Assembly: GCA_009379825.1 (NCBI GenBank)
Contig: WHTA01000020.1
Coordinates: 19,242-83,241, forward strand
Source: Streptosporangiales bacterium
GTDB taxonomy: Bacteria > Actinomycetota > Actinomycetes > Streptosporangiales > WHST01
DNA length: 64,000 bases
Direction: 5' to 3'
Shown here: one piece after another, positions 16,398-24,430 of the stretch
Position numbering within the stretch: position 1 is the first letter of the stretch
Layout: each line of letters begins with the position of its first letter
Program-made: the position numbers and the translations under genes
Notes under the pieces: model-generated
What the model was told of the DNA's origin: nothing
Seen by the model: the letters and a program-made list of their open reading frames with translations, nothing else
The model's database searches: none

Positions 16398-18572
16398 TCA
16401 GCTCGGGCCGGGGGTGTGTCCCGGTCCGTTGGGGCCTGGCCGTTCGGTCTTGTCGCGGTCGTTGGTGCGTCGGTCCGCATTGGGGCCACGCCGGCCGGTC
16501 TGGCTGTATCCGACGGAGTGCCGGCCGTCGCGGAACTGGTCGGCGAACTTCCCCGGCTTGCCGCCGGTCGGTTGCTGTGTCGGAGCGGCCGGTCGCTCGG
16601 TCGGGGCCTGCTCGCCGCCACGGTGTGTCGGCTGGGGAGCGACGAAGGCACCGGGCTGGGGCGGCTGCTGCGGCGCGCCCGTCGGCACCGGGCCGGCCGG
16701 CTCCTCGGACTGCTCACGACCAGGCGGCGTGGGCTGCGGTTGACCGGGCGTGCCTTGCTGAACCTGCCCCTGCACCAAGTGGGGGTCGCGCTGCGGCTGG
16801 TTCGGCGGCTGCCCCTGCGCCCGATCCTGGTCGTGCTGCGGCCACACCGGCTGCTGCTCCTGGGTCTGTCCCGGTTGTTGCTGCTGTTCCAGCGACGTCA
16901 GCAGGTGCTCGGCCTGGCCGGCGGCCTGCAGGTACTGTTGCCGCTCGGTCTCGGCGCCGGTCACCTGCTGCTTGGCGGCTTCCAGCTGCTGGCCGATCTC
17001 ACCCGCGTTGCGTGCGTGGACGTCGCGGCTCTGCGCGGCCACCATCGCCGCCTGCTGCGCCTGCTGCGCGGCCTGCTGTGCAGCGGCGGCTTGCTGTTCG
17101 GCCCACGGGGCACCTTGTTGGAACTCCTGCTGGTGACGTTGGGCTTCCTGCTGGTAGTAGCCGGCCCAGGCAGTGGCGTTGTGCCGGATCTGCTCCTGCT
17201 GCTGTGCCTCGTTGCCGGCCTGCGCCTGGATGCCGGTCAGGTACTCGACGTCCTGCTGCGCCTTGTCGCGCCGCTGGGTGGCGTCCTCGGCCCCACGCAT
17301 TGCGAGGTCGCGCCACTGCGCGGCCTCCACCATCGTCGCCTGCCGCGGGTCGACCTGTTGCCCCTGGGCCTGCTGCGGTTTGCCAGCGGCCGGCGTCTGT
17401 TGCTGCTCAGGTTCCTGCGCGGGTGTCGGCGGGGCACCCAACGTTGCCCGGCCACCAACCTCCTGCTGCGCCTGAGCGGGAGCTCGCTCGTCGTTCTCCC
17501 CGACCGGCCGTTGTTGCTGTGAATCGACGGACGGGGCGTCCGGCCGACCGCCGGGCAGCCGGGCCAGGCGCTCGTCCAGCTCCGCGGAACCCACCGGCTC
17601 CTCGCGGCCAGCTTCCCGCGATCCCAACCCGGCAGGTTCGTTCGTTCGCTTACCCCCGTCCTGCTCGCGCGCGGCCTGTCCGGCCTCTTGCGACCACCAC
17701 TTGCCGTCCGCGTCCCGCCCCCTTGCCCGGACAGCGGCCGCGGCCCCCAGGTAACCCTGCGGCCGCAGGGCCCAGACGAGAGCAGCAGCGAAGCCCGCAG
17801 TGCCTGGGTTCAGGATCGGCTGGTCAGTCATACCTGCCGCAGCCATGCTCGCCGCGGTGCTCACCACCAGGCCCGTCACGCCCACGACGCGGAACTTCGG
17901 CACCTCGGTACGCGCCTCCGCGCTAACGGCCTGGCGGAATTGCTTGTCCTTGAGGAGCAGGGCGAAGACACCCGGTGTCTTGCCCTCGTTCGTGCGCCCC
18001 GGCAGGAACCTACTTCGCGCACCTGCCCAGGTGCGCTGAACGGCACCACCGGCACGCGTCTGGCCGAGCCACTCCACACCGGTGCGGACCTGTCGTGCCA
18101 AGGCCGCACGGCGGGTCTCGGCCCGGCGGGCACGGTGCCGACCACCGCGGCTACGGTTCGGCTCGTTCTCCTGCTGCTGGTCGGGTGGAGTGCCGGCGCG
18201 CCCTTCCACCTCCGCAGCCTGGCTGCGCGACGGAGCACGACGTCGACCAGGCAGCCGACGCAGCCGGCTGAGCCACCCCTCGCCTCGCCGCACGCCTTGG
18301 TCGACCGTGGCGCCTTCCCGACTCGGCTGCTGCTCGGCTCGGCCGTCCGCCCGCCGTCTCGTCTGCTCGCGGTCGGCGGCGTGCCTGGAACGACGGTGCC
18401 TGCGCGTCTCCTGGTCGACGCTGCGGCCCGCGTCGACGCGCCCCTCCGTGCTGACGGTGAAGGAGAACTTCCGACCGAAGAGCTCCGCCTCGAATGCCAC
18501 GCGGGCGGCTCCGCCCACGCGCGGAGTACGCTCCGGATCGCGCTGCCTGCGCTTGTGCATCGGCCCGCTCAT
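16398..18572 (-). CDS. Gln/Pro-rich coiled-coil protein with a hydrophobic segment (T4SS-locus partner 1)
   Basis: 724 residues of no recognised family. Residues 1-190 are basic and Arg-rich; 226-277 hold two hydrophobic stretches (VVGVTGLVVSTAASMAAAG and FAAALVWALRPQGYLG) that could insert in a membrane; about 400-560 form a Gln/Ala-rich, heptad-like segment (ATQRRDKAQQDVEYL, QQAAAAQQAAQQAQQAA); the rest is disordered and Pro/Gln-rich, ending GPGHTPGPS. Its ATG overlaps the stop of the upstream two-domain gene (ATGA), so the two are translationally coupled. It is one of four such Gln/Pro-rich genes in the locus. Scaffold or adaptor roles are inference only. Confidence 0.75.
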   Translation of the reverse strand: MSGPMHKRRQRDPERTPRVGGAARVAFEAELFGRKFSFTVSTEGRVDAGRSVDQETRRHRRSRHAADREQTRRRADGRAEQQPSREGATVDQGVRRGEGWLSRLRRLPGRRRAPSRSQAAEVEGRAGTPPDQQQENEPNRSRGGRHRARRAETRRAALARQVRTGVEWLGQTRAGGAVQRTWAGARSRFLPGRTNEGKTPGVFALLLKDKQFRQAVSAEARTEVPKFRVVGVTGLVVSTAASMAAAGMTDQPILNPGTAGFAAALVWALRPQGYLGAAAAVRARGRDADGKWWSQEAGQAAREQDGGKRTNEPAGLGSREAGREEPVGSAELDERLARLPGGRPDAPSVDSQQQRPVGENDERAPAQAQQEVGGRATLGAPPTPAQEPEQQQTPAAGKPQQAQGQQVDPRQATMVEAAQWRDLAMRGAEDATQRRDKAQQDVEYLTGIQAQAGNEAQQQEQIRHNATAWAGYYQQEAQRHQQEFQQGAPWAEQQAAAAQQAAQQAQQAAMVAAQSRDVHARNAGEIGQQLEAAKQQVTGAETERQQYLQAAGQAEHLLTSLEQQQQPGQTQEQQPVWPQHDQDRAQGQPPNQPQRDPHLVQGQVQQGTPGQPQPTPPGREQSEEPAGPVPTGAPQQPPQPGAFVAPQPTHRGGEQAPTERPAAPTQQPTGGKPGKFADQFRDGRHSVGYSQTGRRGPNADRRTNDRDKTERPGPNGPGHTPGPS

Positions 18573-19924
18573 AGCGCGTAGTTCAGCGGATCGATGAACG
18601 CGCAGCCGGCGGAGATCATCGCCGGCAGCACGATGGCCACGGACCTCGCCACGTCTTCAGGGCTGAGCCCGACCGGGGTCTCGCCAGGCGGCAGCCCCTC
18701 GTCGGCACCCTCGGCCAGCGCGGTGCAGGCGTCCCACAGGGACGCGCACGTCAGGCCGTACGACCGGATCATGTACGGCTCGGGTTCTATCGACAACAAG
18801 ATTTCCCCCTCGACCCCGAGACCGTAGAGATCAGGACGCTGCGGTGTGTTCCCGTAGGCGTCGCCCAACGGGAAGAGCTGTACGGCACGGAACAGGTCGC
18901 GCAGCGGGCCCTGCACGGGATCGAACTCCACGAGCAGCCCGCGCGCCAGCATGCCGGCGACCAGGTCCTCGGCGTTCGGCAGACCCTCGGCGGACCGCAG
19001 GTGTTCGACCAGCGTCGTCTTCGTGACCTGGTGCCGCACGTGCTGCTGGAAGCCGTCGGCAGCGGCATGCCAGGCGAGGAACTCCTCCATGGTCAGGTCG
19101 ACGTAGCGGGTGCCGAGATGCAGTTGGTAGTACTGGTCGGGACGGTCCGCGGGATCGCCCTCCCAGAAGTCCCAACCCATCGGGACGCCGACCGGAACGA
19201 TGACCGGAGTACGGCCCGGCGACGCCGAACGTCCACCGTCGGTCGGGAACTCGACCGGGCCGGGGACGGTCGGCAGGTCGTAGTTCAGCGGGTCGAGGAA
19301 CGCTGCCTTCGTGCTGACCAGCATCGGCAGGCACTCCGCGACGTTACGTGCGACCTCGTCCGCCGTCAGGTGCAACGGCTCCTCGTCGGGCGGGCGGTCA
19401 GCGTCGACGCCGGACGCGTACCCGGCGCAGGCATCCCACAGGGTCGGGTAGGTGAGGGCGAACGACCACAGCTGGTACACGTCAGGACCGACCGCGCAGA
19501 ACCTGCTCGACCCGTACCCGATCCCGAACAGCTCGCGCTCGTGCACGGTGCTGCCCAGGCCGAGGGCGCGTGGATACAGCCGGTGCCTGCTGAGCAGCTG
19601 CTCGAGGTCGCCGGCCTCGGGGTCGAACTCGAGCAGCAGGCCGCGGTGGATCAGCTCGTCGATGAGCGGCGACGCGTCGGGGAACCGGCCGGTCGGCTCG
19701 TGGCCGAAGTCGCGGAGGTACTCGACCAGCCAGTCGCGGTCGACCTTCAGGTTGATCTGCGCTTCCGGGTCGGCGAAGCCGGCTGACCATACGGTGTACA
19801 GCTCGGCCGTCAGCTCCTCCGGCTCACCGCCGAGATGGATCTCGCAGTAGTTCGGCGGGCGCGCGGGAGGACCGTCCTCCGGATACACAGGTCCCATGTC
19901 GAGACCAACCGGGACAATCACCAT
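18569..19924 (-). CDS. Two-copy protein of an unrecognised ~215-residue domain (T4SS locus)
   Basis: 451 residues made of two related domains joined by a ~25-residue linker. Domain 1 starts VIVPVGLDMGPVY and domain 2 VIVPVGVPMGWDF. Both contain an HLGG/HLGT strand, a RGLLxEFDP motif, a LWDAC helix and an ending LDPLNY/IDPLNY with a preceding Ala-Phe. No signal peptide or membrane helix is seen, so it should be cytoplasmic. It closely parallels the gene at 21572-22903 and overlaps the downstream Gln-rich gene by ATGA. The start ATG places the conserved VIVPVG strand at residue 2, as in all paralogues here. Confidence 0.8.
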   Translation of the reverse strand: MVIVPVGLDMGPVYPEDGPPARPPNYCEIHLGGEPEELTAELYTVWSAGFADPEAQINLKVDRDWLVEYLRDFGHEPTGRFPDASPLIDELIHRGLLLEFDPEAGDLEQLLSRHRLYPRALGLGSTVHERELFGIGYGSSRFCAVGPDVYQLWSFALTYPTLWDACAGYASGVDADRPPDEEPLHLTADEVARNVAECLPMLVSTKAAFLDPLNYDLPTVPGPVEFPTDGGRSASPGRTPVIVPVGVPMGWDFWEGDPADRPDQYYQLHLGTRYVDLTMEEFLAWHAAADGFQQHVRHQVTKTTLVEHLRSAEGLPNAEDLVAGMLARGLLVEFDPVQGPLRDLFRAVQLFPLGDAYGNTPQRPDLYGLGVEGEILLSIEPEPYMIRSYGLTCASLWDACTALAEGADEGLPPGETPVGLSPEDVARSVAIVLPAMISAGCAFIDPLNYAL

Positions 19925-19963
19925 TGACCTGCCCGCCGTTCCTCCTCGTTCGTAACGAAACAA

Positions 19964-19980
19964 CTGTACGGGAGATTCGC
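19964..19980 (-). promoter_or_regulatory. Candidate promoter word shared with the paralogous gene
   Basis: On the plus strand ctgtacgggagattcgc lies 40-56 bp before the start of the two-domain gene. A near match (ccctacgggaatcgcc, 22945-22960) lies at the same distance before its paralogue. On the coding strand both read gcgat/aat..cccgta(c/g)(a/g)g, compatible with a -10 box (TACAGT, TAGGGT). Inferred from these two cases only. Confidence 0.35.
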
Positions 19981-20222
19981 GGGTAAATGGTCGCCGTCAT
20001 CCACAGGTTGAGGCGAGGAAGATCACGCACCGTGCACCGGCCGGCGTCTCGAAACCCACACCACCGCCGTCAGCAGAGCCCCTCACGCCGCTTGACAAGA
20101 CATAGAAGCATCCAAGCTGCGAGCCACCCTCAATGATGCTGGCCTCAGCCAAGCTGGAGATCGCCAACCGCACGGAACTGGCCGCGCTCGTTACGTCCGC
20201 CCCACCACGGCATTAGCCGCTG

Positions 20223-21572
20223 CTACCGAGCGCTGCGGTTCGGGTCCTGCTGCTGCGGGCGACTTTCGGTTGCCCTGTCCTGTGCCGGCGTACCGCTGCC
20301 CGGGCGTTGGCCGCTGCGCTCGGGGTGCCGGTTGACCGGCTGCTGCTGCTGCGGTCGGGAGGCACTGACCGCCCGTGGACCGCCGCCCTGGACCTGGCTC
20401 TGCCATTGTGGCGGCTGCGCAAAGGAGCCGGGCTGCTGCGGCGCCTGGCCCCCGGGCTGTTGTGGTGGCCCCCCATGCGGCGCCGGCGCAAACCCCTGCG
20501 GCTGCTGTGGTGCCGCACCCTGCGGCGCGGGACCGCGCCCCGGCTGCTGCGGCACCGCCTGCTGTGGCGGCATCCCCGGCCGCTGGCCCTGCGGCGCCAT
20601 CTGGGGTTGCTGCGGCACCGCCTGCTGCGGCACCTGACCCGGCTGCTGCGGAGGCATCTGCGGCTGCTGCGGCACCGCCTGCTGTGGCGGCATCCCCGGC
20701 CGCTGGCCCTGCGGCGCCATCTGCGGTTGCTGCGGCACCTGACCCGGCTGCAGCGCCTGCCCACGACCCACCACAGGCGCCTGCTGCGGCATCGGCGGCA
20801 CCGGCGCCCGCCCCACCGCAGGCTGCTGCTGCGGCATCTGCACGCCGGCGGCCTGGCCGAGCTGCTGTACGCGGGCGTTGATGTCCGCCGCCGGTGGGAT
20901 CTGCTGCGGTGACTGCGCGGGCCGCCCATGTCTGATTGGCGGCTGGTTCCTGTCGCGGCGGCCGTCGCGGCGGCGGCCCGGCTCCTGGGCCTGCCGTGTC
21001 TCACGCCGTGCCTTGATCCGTTCCGCTACGTTCTTGACGGCCTGGACCACGTGCCGCACCCCGGGCAGTGCGGCCAGACGTGCCATGCGGCCACGTTGGG
21101 CCGGCGTCGCCTGCCGGCCGACGTCGACCGGCCGGCTCGGTCCGGGTTGCTGCCGGGCGTTCGGCACCTGGTTGGCGATCCGGCCCTCGGCACGCACCGC
21201 ACGCCACTGCTGGAACTGGCCGTTCAGCCGTCGACCTTCCTGGATCATGTTCTTGGGCCGGAACATGCCCACCGGGTGACGCATGGCGTAGTTGAAGGCC
21301 CACTTCAGGGTGCCGATCGGCGCCTTGACACCGAGCCACCACAGACCCTTCACCGCCGCCTTGATGCCGCGGCCGACCTTGCGCATCTTCCCCGGCTTGG
21401 CCTGCTTGTCCGGGTTCTTCTGCGCACGGTGTCGGCCGCGCTGTTGCGCCACCGGTGGCTGGCCGGCGCGCCCGGCCGCGTGCGGTGGGCCCGCTCGGCC
21501 GCGGCCCGCGGCGTTACGGTGTCCGGTAGGCGACAGGCCCGCCTGCATGCGTAGGTGTGGTGGCACGTACAT
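20223..21572 (-). CDS. Gln/Pro-rich basic protein (T4SS-locus partner 2)
   Basis: 449 residues, family not recognised. The first 70 residues are basic and disordered; residues ~70-100 form a Trp-rich amphipathic or hydrophobic segment (GLWWLGVKAPIGTLKWAFNY) that may attach to the membrane; 100-220 are basic and helical (GRRLNGQFQQWRAVRAEGR); the second half is a Pro/Gln/Gly repeat tract (units such as QGQRPGMPPQQAVPQQP) encoded by internal 120-bp repeats. Its ATG overlaps the TAA of the upstream two-domain gene by one base, so it is translationally coupled to it, as in the other modules. Confidence 0.75.
   Translation of the reverse strand: MYVPPHLRMQAGLSPTGHRNAAGRGRAGPPHAAGRAGQPPVAQQRGRHRAQKNPDKQAKPGKMRKVGRGIKAAVKGLWWLGVKAPIGTLKWAFNYAMRHPVGMFRPKNMIQEGRRLNGQFQQWRAVRAEGRIANQVPNARQQPGPSRPVDVGRQATPAQRGRMARLAALPGVRHVVQAVKNVAERIKARRETRQAQEPGRRRDGRRDRNQPPIRHGRPAQSPQQIPPAADINARVQQLGQAAGVQMPQQQPAVGRAPVPPMPQQAPVVGRGQALQPGQVPQQPQMAPQGQRPGMPPQQAVPQQPQMPPQQPGQVPQQAVPQQPQMAPQGQRPGMPPQQAVPQQPGRGPAPQGAAPQQPQGFAPAPHGGPPQQPGGQAPQQPGSFAQPPQWQSQVQGGGPRAVSASRPQQQQPVNRHPERSGQRPGSGTPAQDRATESRPQQQDPNRSAR
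20542..20723. repeat. Internal 120-bp-spaced direct repeat in a Pro/Gln-coding tract
   Basis: About 62 bp at 20542-20603 recur, by eye without mismatch, at 20662-20723. They encode the same Pro/Gln/Met-rich peptide twice. The 120-bp offset keeps the frame, so the repeat lengthens the disordered tail of the protein. Confidence 0.8.
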
Positions 21573-22903
21573 TACGGCTGGCTCACCGGGTCGATGTACG
21601 CGCAGCCGGCGGAGATGAGGGCGGGCAACGCCCCCGCTACGGCCCGGGCTACGTTCTCAGCCGTCACGGCTTCCGGTTCCTCCTCCTGCGCAGCCGCGTC
21701 CTGCAAGCTCCCTGCGAGTGTGGCACAGGCATCCCACGCCGTGGGGGTGGTGAGTGCGTACGACCACACTGTGTACGTGATGGCGTCCACCTCCACCAGC
21801 GGCTCGTCCTCGACACCGAGACGGAACAGCTCCGGCTGCTCCTGGGTGTTCCCCAGCCCATCGCCCAGCGGGTAGAGACGCACGGCGCTGAGCAACGGCT
21901 CCACCGGCCCTTCGCTCGGTTCGAACTCGACCAGCAGGCCACGGTCGAGCAGCCGCGTCACCACGTACGCCGCGTCGGTCATGCCCTGCACGGCGAGGTC
22001 ACGCACCAGGGTCTCCCTGGTCACCTCGTGCCTGGCATGCCGGCCCAGGTCGTTGAACGCCGCCAGCCACGCGGTGAACTCCGCCCGCGACAGGTCGGCG
22101 TACTCGTACGCCAGATGCGCCTGGTAGTACTGCTCGTCCCGCTGCTCCGGGTCGTCGTACCAGTAGTCCCAGCCCAACGACATCCCGACGGGGACGAGCA
22201 CCGGCGGCCGTCCGTCGGGCGCCCGACGCGGCAACGGCACCGGCTCTGGCGGAGGCACCGGCGGGTCGTAGTTCACCACGTCGAGGAACGCCGCCCGCGT
22301 GCTCACCAACAGCGGCAGGTTCTCCGCCACCTGGTCCGCCACCTCACCTGCGGTCAGGTTGAGCGGCTCATCGTACGGCGGCAGGTCGAGGTCCACCGTC
22401 TCCGCGAACTGCCTGCAGGCATGCCACAGCGACGGCAGGGCGATGCCGAACGACCAGACGTGGTACACGTTCGACGGCACCTCGGCGAACCGGCTCGAGC
22501 CGTAGCCGATGCCGTACATGTACGGCAGTTGCGCGGTGCTGCCGAGCCCGAGCGCGCGCGGGAACAGCCGGTGCGTGCCGAACACCGCCGCGAGCCGGTC
22601 GCCCGCACCGGGCTCGAACTCGAGGAGCAGACCGCGTTCCACCAGCCGGCCAATGACCGCGGCGGGGTCGGCGACCTGCGCCGGATGCTGGTGTACGGCC
22701 TCCTCCAGCCGCGCGCGGTCGACCTTGAGGTCCAGATGGGCGTCCGGATCGGCGAACGCGCACGCCCACACCGTGTACTCGGCGACGTCGAGTTCCTCGG
22801 GACTGCCACCGAGATGCACCTGGTAGTACAGGAGAGTCGGGTCCGCGGTATCTTGTTGTACGTACACCGGGCCCATGTCCAAGCCCACCGGCACGATCAC
22901 CAT
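21572..22903 (-). CDS. Two-copy protein of the unrecognised ~215-residue domain (paralogue)
   Basis: 443 residues with the same two-domain layout as the gene at 18569. Domain 1 begins VIVPVGLDMGPVY and contains LFPRALGLGST, GIGYGSSRF and NLPLLVSTRAAFLD; domain 2 begins VLVPVGMSLGWDY and contains RGLLVEFEP, YPLGDGLGNT and ISAGCAYIDP. Domain 1 resembles domain 1 of the paralogue more than its own domain 2, so a two-domain ancestor was duplicated whole. The last residues diverge (SQP instead of NYEL). It is cytoplasmic by composition and coupled to the downstream Gln-rich gene through a TAATG overlap. Confidence 0.8.
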   Translation of the reverse strand: MVIVPVGLDMGPVYVQQDTADPTLLYYQVHLGGSPEELDVAEYTVWACAFADPDAHLDLKVDRARLEEAVHQHPAQVADPAAVIGRLVERGLLLEFEPGAGDRLAAVFGTHRLFPRALGLGSTAQLPYMYGIGYGSSRFAEVPSNVYHVWSFGIALPSLWHACRQFAETVDLDLPPYDEPLNLTAGEVADQVAENLPLLVSTRAAFLDVVNYDPPVPPPEPVPLPRRAPDGRPPVLVPVGMSLGWDYWYDDPEQRDEQYYQAHLAYEYADLSRAEFTAWLAAFNDLGRHARHEVTRETLVRDLAVQGMTDAAYVVTRLLDRGLLVEFEPSEGPVEPLLSAVRLYPLGDGLGNTQEQPELFRLGVEDEPLVEVDAITYTVWSYALTTPTAWDACATLAGSLQDAAAQEEEPEAVTAENVARAVAGALPALISAGCAYIDPVSQP

Positions 22904-22944
22904 CGACGCCCCACCGATTCGCTGTCGTCCAACCACCGAGCACA

Positions 22945-22960
22945 CCCTACGGGAATCGCC
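22945..22960 (-). promoter_or_regulatory. Candidate promoter word before the two-domain gene
   Basis: ccctacgggaatcgcc (plus strand) lies 42-57 bp upstream of the start and matches the word before the paralogous gene at 19924. On the coding strand it contains TAGGGT, a plausible -10 box. It implies a separate promoter within the 86-bp gap. Confidence 0.35.
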
Positions 22961-22989
22961 GCTGGTCGTGGGGTAACCGACGGGGCCCG

Positions 22990-24237
22990 TCAGAAGCGTG
23001 AACGGGGCGGCTCGGCGCGCTCCGCACCCGGGCGTCCGGTGCCGCGACCGGGCTGGCTCGGTGCGCTCGGCGCAGCCCTCCTGCTGGTGCCGCGCGGACC
23101 GGCGACGGTGGCGCGGGCGCCTCCCCGCCGCGGCGCCGGGTTGTCGGTACGCTCCTCCGCCGGCCAGCCGTCCGACCGCAGGCCGGCCGCCACCGGACGG
23201 GTGCTCGGCGCACTCCGCGGTGGCTGGCCACCTCCCCTGGCGACGTCCGCGCGCAGTTGGGCGACGTCGTCCCTGAGCTTCTCGTAGCCCGCGCTCAGCT
23301 GCTGGATCTGCTTGTCCTGCGCTACGTCCGCGCGGAGGCTGCGCTCGTGCTTGCTCTCCTGCCGATCCTCCCACCGCTTGTCGCCGCGCTCGCGCAGCTT
23401 CGTGACGGTGGCAGAGAGCGCACCCCTGGTGGTGGCCGTCGTCACCCACACCGCGACACCTGCGGCGACCGCGAGTCCGACACCGCCCGCCTGGAACCCG
23501 GAGAGCACGGCGGCCCCGACCGCTGCAGTGCGGCCCATGGAGACGGCGTCGAGCAGCAGGTACTTGCTGATCTCGTACCCGTACAACCGTTGCACCGGCT
23601 TCGGCTCTTTGCTTTCTCCTCGCCGGACACGATCCTTGACCCGCGCCCAGTTCCGTCGCGCGAACTGCCCGACGGTTCGACGGTCACCGCGATGCCTGCC
23701 CCGACCGCGGGCGCCACGCAAGACGTCCCAGCGGCCGCGCGGCACCTGCGCCGTCGGCTGGTGTTCGTTGGCACGTACGGCGGCCTGCTCCTGTCGGTGG
23801 CGTGCGTGCTGCGCCCAGCGGTCGGCCTCGGCCGGCGACAGGTCGTGACCGGGCTGGCGGTAGCCGTAGACGAAGTACCGCGGGTCGCCGTCGAACCGCC
23901 CGCTGATGTGGGTGATCCGCCACTGCGGCGAGCCATGCTGGTCCCTGCCCTGCCACAGAGCGCCCAGTTGCCAACCCTGGTCGGGCAACGGCACGGCGGG
24001 TTCGACCGCAAGCCCGTCGGGTACGTGGTAGCCGGCGAGCAGTCGCTGGGGGACGCCGGACATGGTCTGGCTGAGGTACCGGAAGCGAGGCGTCCCCTCG
24101 TGGTCCCGCCAGCTGACGACCAACCGCCAGTTGCCCGGCGGCTGCTGCGCCGACTCGGGGATCGACCACCAGCGGTCGGTGGCTTCCTGCTCCCCGGCTC
24201 GGGCACGGTGACGGGGGCGGCGCGACCACACCCTCAT
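22990..24237 (-). CDS. Membrane-anchored coiled-coil protein with an N-terminal WQLxALW domain (T4SS locus)
   Basis: 415 residues, family not recognised. Residues 20-140 form a domain with repeated beta-like strands (NWRLVVSWRDHEGTPRF; GWQLGALWQGRDQHGSPQW; RYFVYGYRQPG) that is clearly related to the N-terminus of the protein at 24431. Two hydrophobic segments follow (LLLDAVSMGRTAAVGAAVLSG; GVGLAVAAGVAVWVTTAT), then a charged coiled coil (KHERSLRADVAQDKQIQQL, LRDDVAQLRADVA) and a basic tail. Unlike its relatives it is not directly coupled to a ~215-residue-domain gene. No clear ribosome binding site precedes the ATG, so the start is tentative. Confidence 0.7.
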   Translation of the reverse strand: MRVWSRRPRHRARAGEQEATDRWWSIPESAQQPPGNWRLVVSWRDHEGTPRFRYLSQTMSGVPQRLLAGYHVPDGLAVEPAVPLPDQGWQLGALWQGRDQHGSPQWRITHISGRFDGDPRYFVYGYRQPGHDLSPAEADRWAQHARHRQEQAAVRANEHQPTAQVPRGRWDVLRGARGRGRHRGDRRTVGQFARRNWARVKDRVRRGESKEPKPVQRLYGYEISKYLLLDAVSMGRTAAVGAAVLSGFQAGGVGLAVAAGVAVWVTTATTRGALSATVTKLRERGDKRWEDRQESKHERSLRADVAQDKQIQQLSAGYEKLRDDVAQLRADVARGGGQPPRSAPSTRPVAAGLRSDGWPAEERTDNPAPRRGGARATVAGPRGTSRRAAPSAPSQPGRGTGRPGAERAEPPRSRF

Positions 24238-24430
24238 CCGCGGACCCGCGGGCCGGTGGACCGGCGGCGACGGTGCCGAGGAAGTCGGTCGACGAGAACC
24301 CGCATTGCACCCCCGGTCCGATCCGTGCGGCCGCGTCGTACGTCGAACGCGCCGAGCTGACCAAATCGAAGGTAGTAAAGCCGCATGTGGCGACGGTGAA
24401 CCTCACCTGACGCCTCGGTTAACCCGCTCC

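Noticed and set aside
16100..17926. 608-codon rightward ORF opposite the Gln-rich protein
   Set aside because: Arg/Pro/Ala-rich shadow. The minus frame is supported by ATGA coupling and by Gln/Ala coiled-coil composition.
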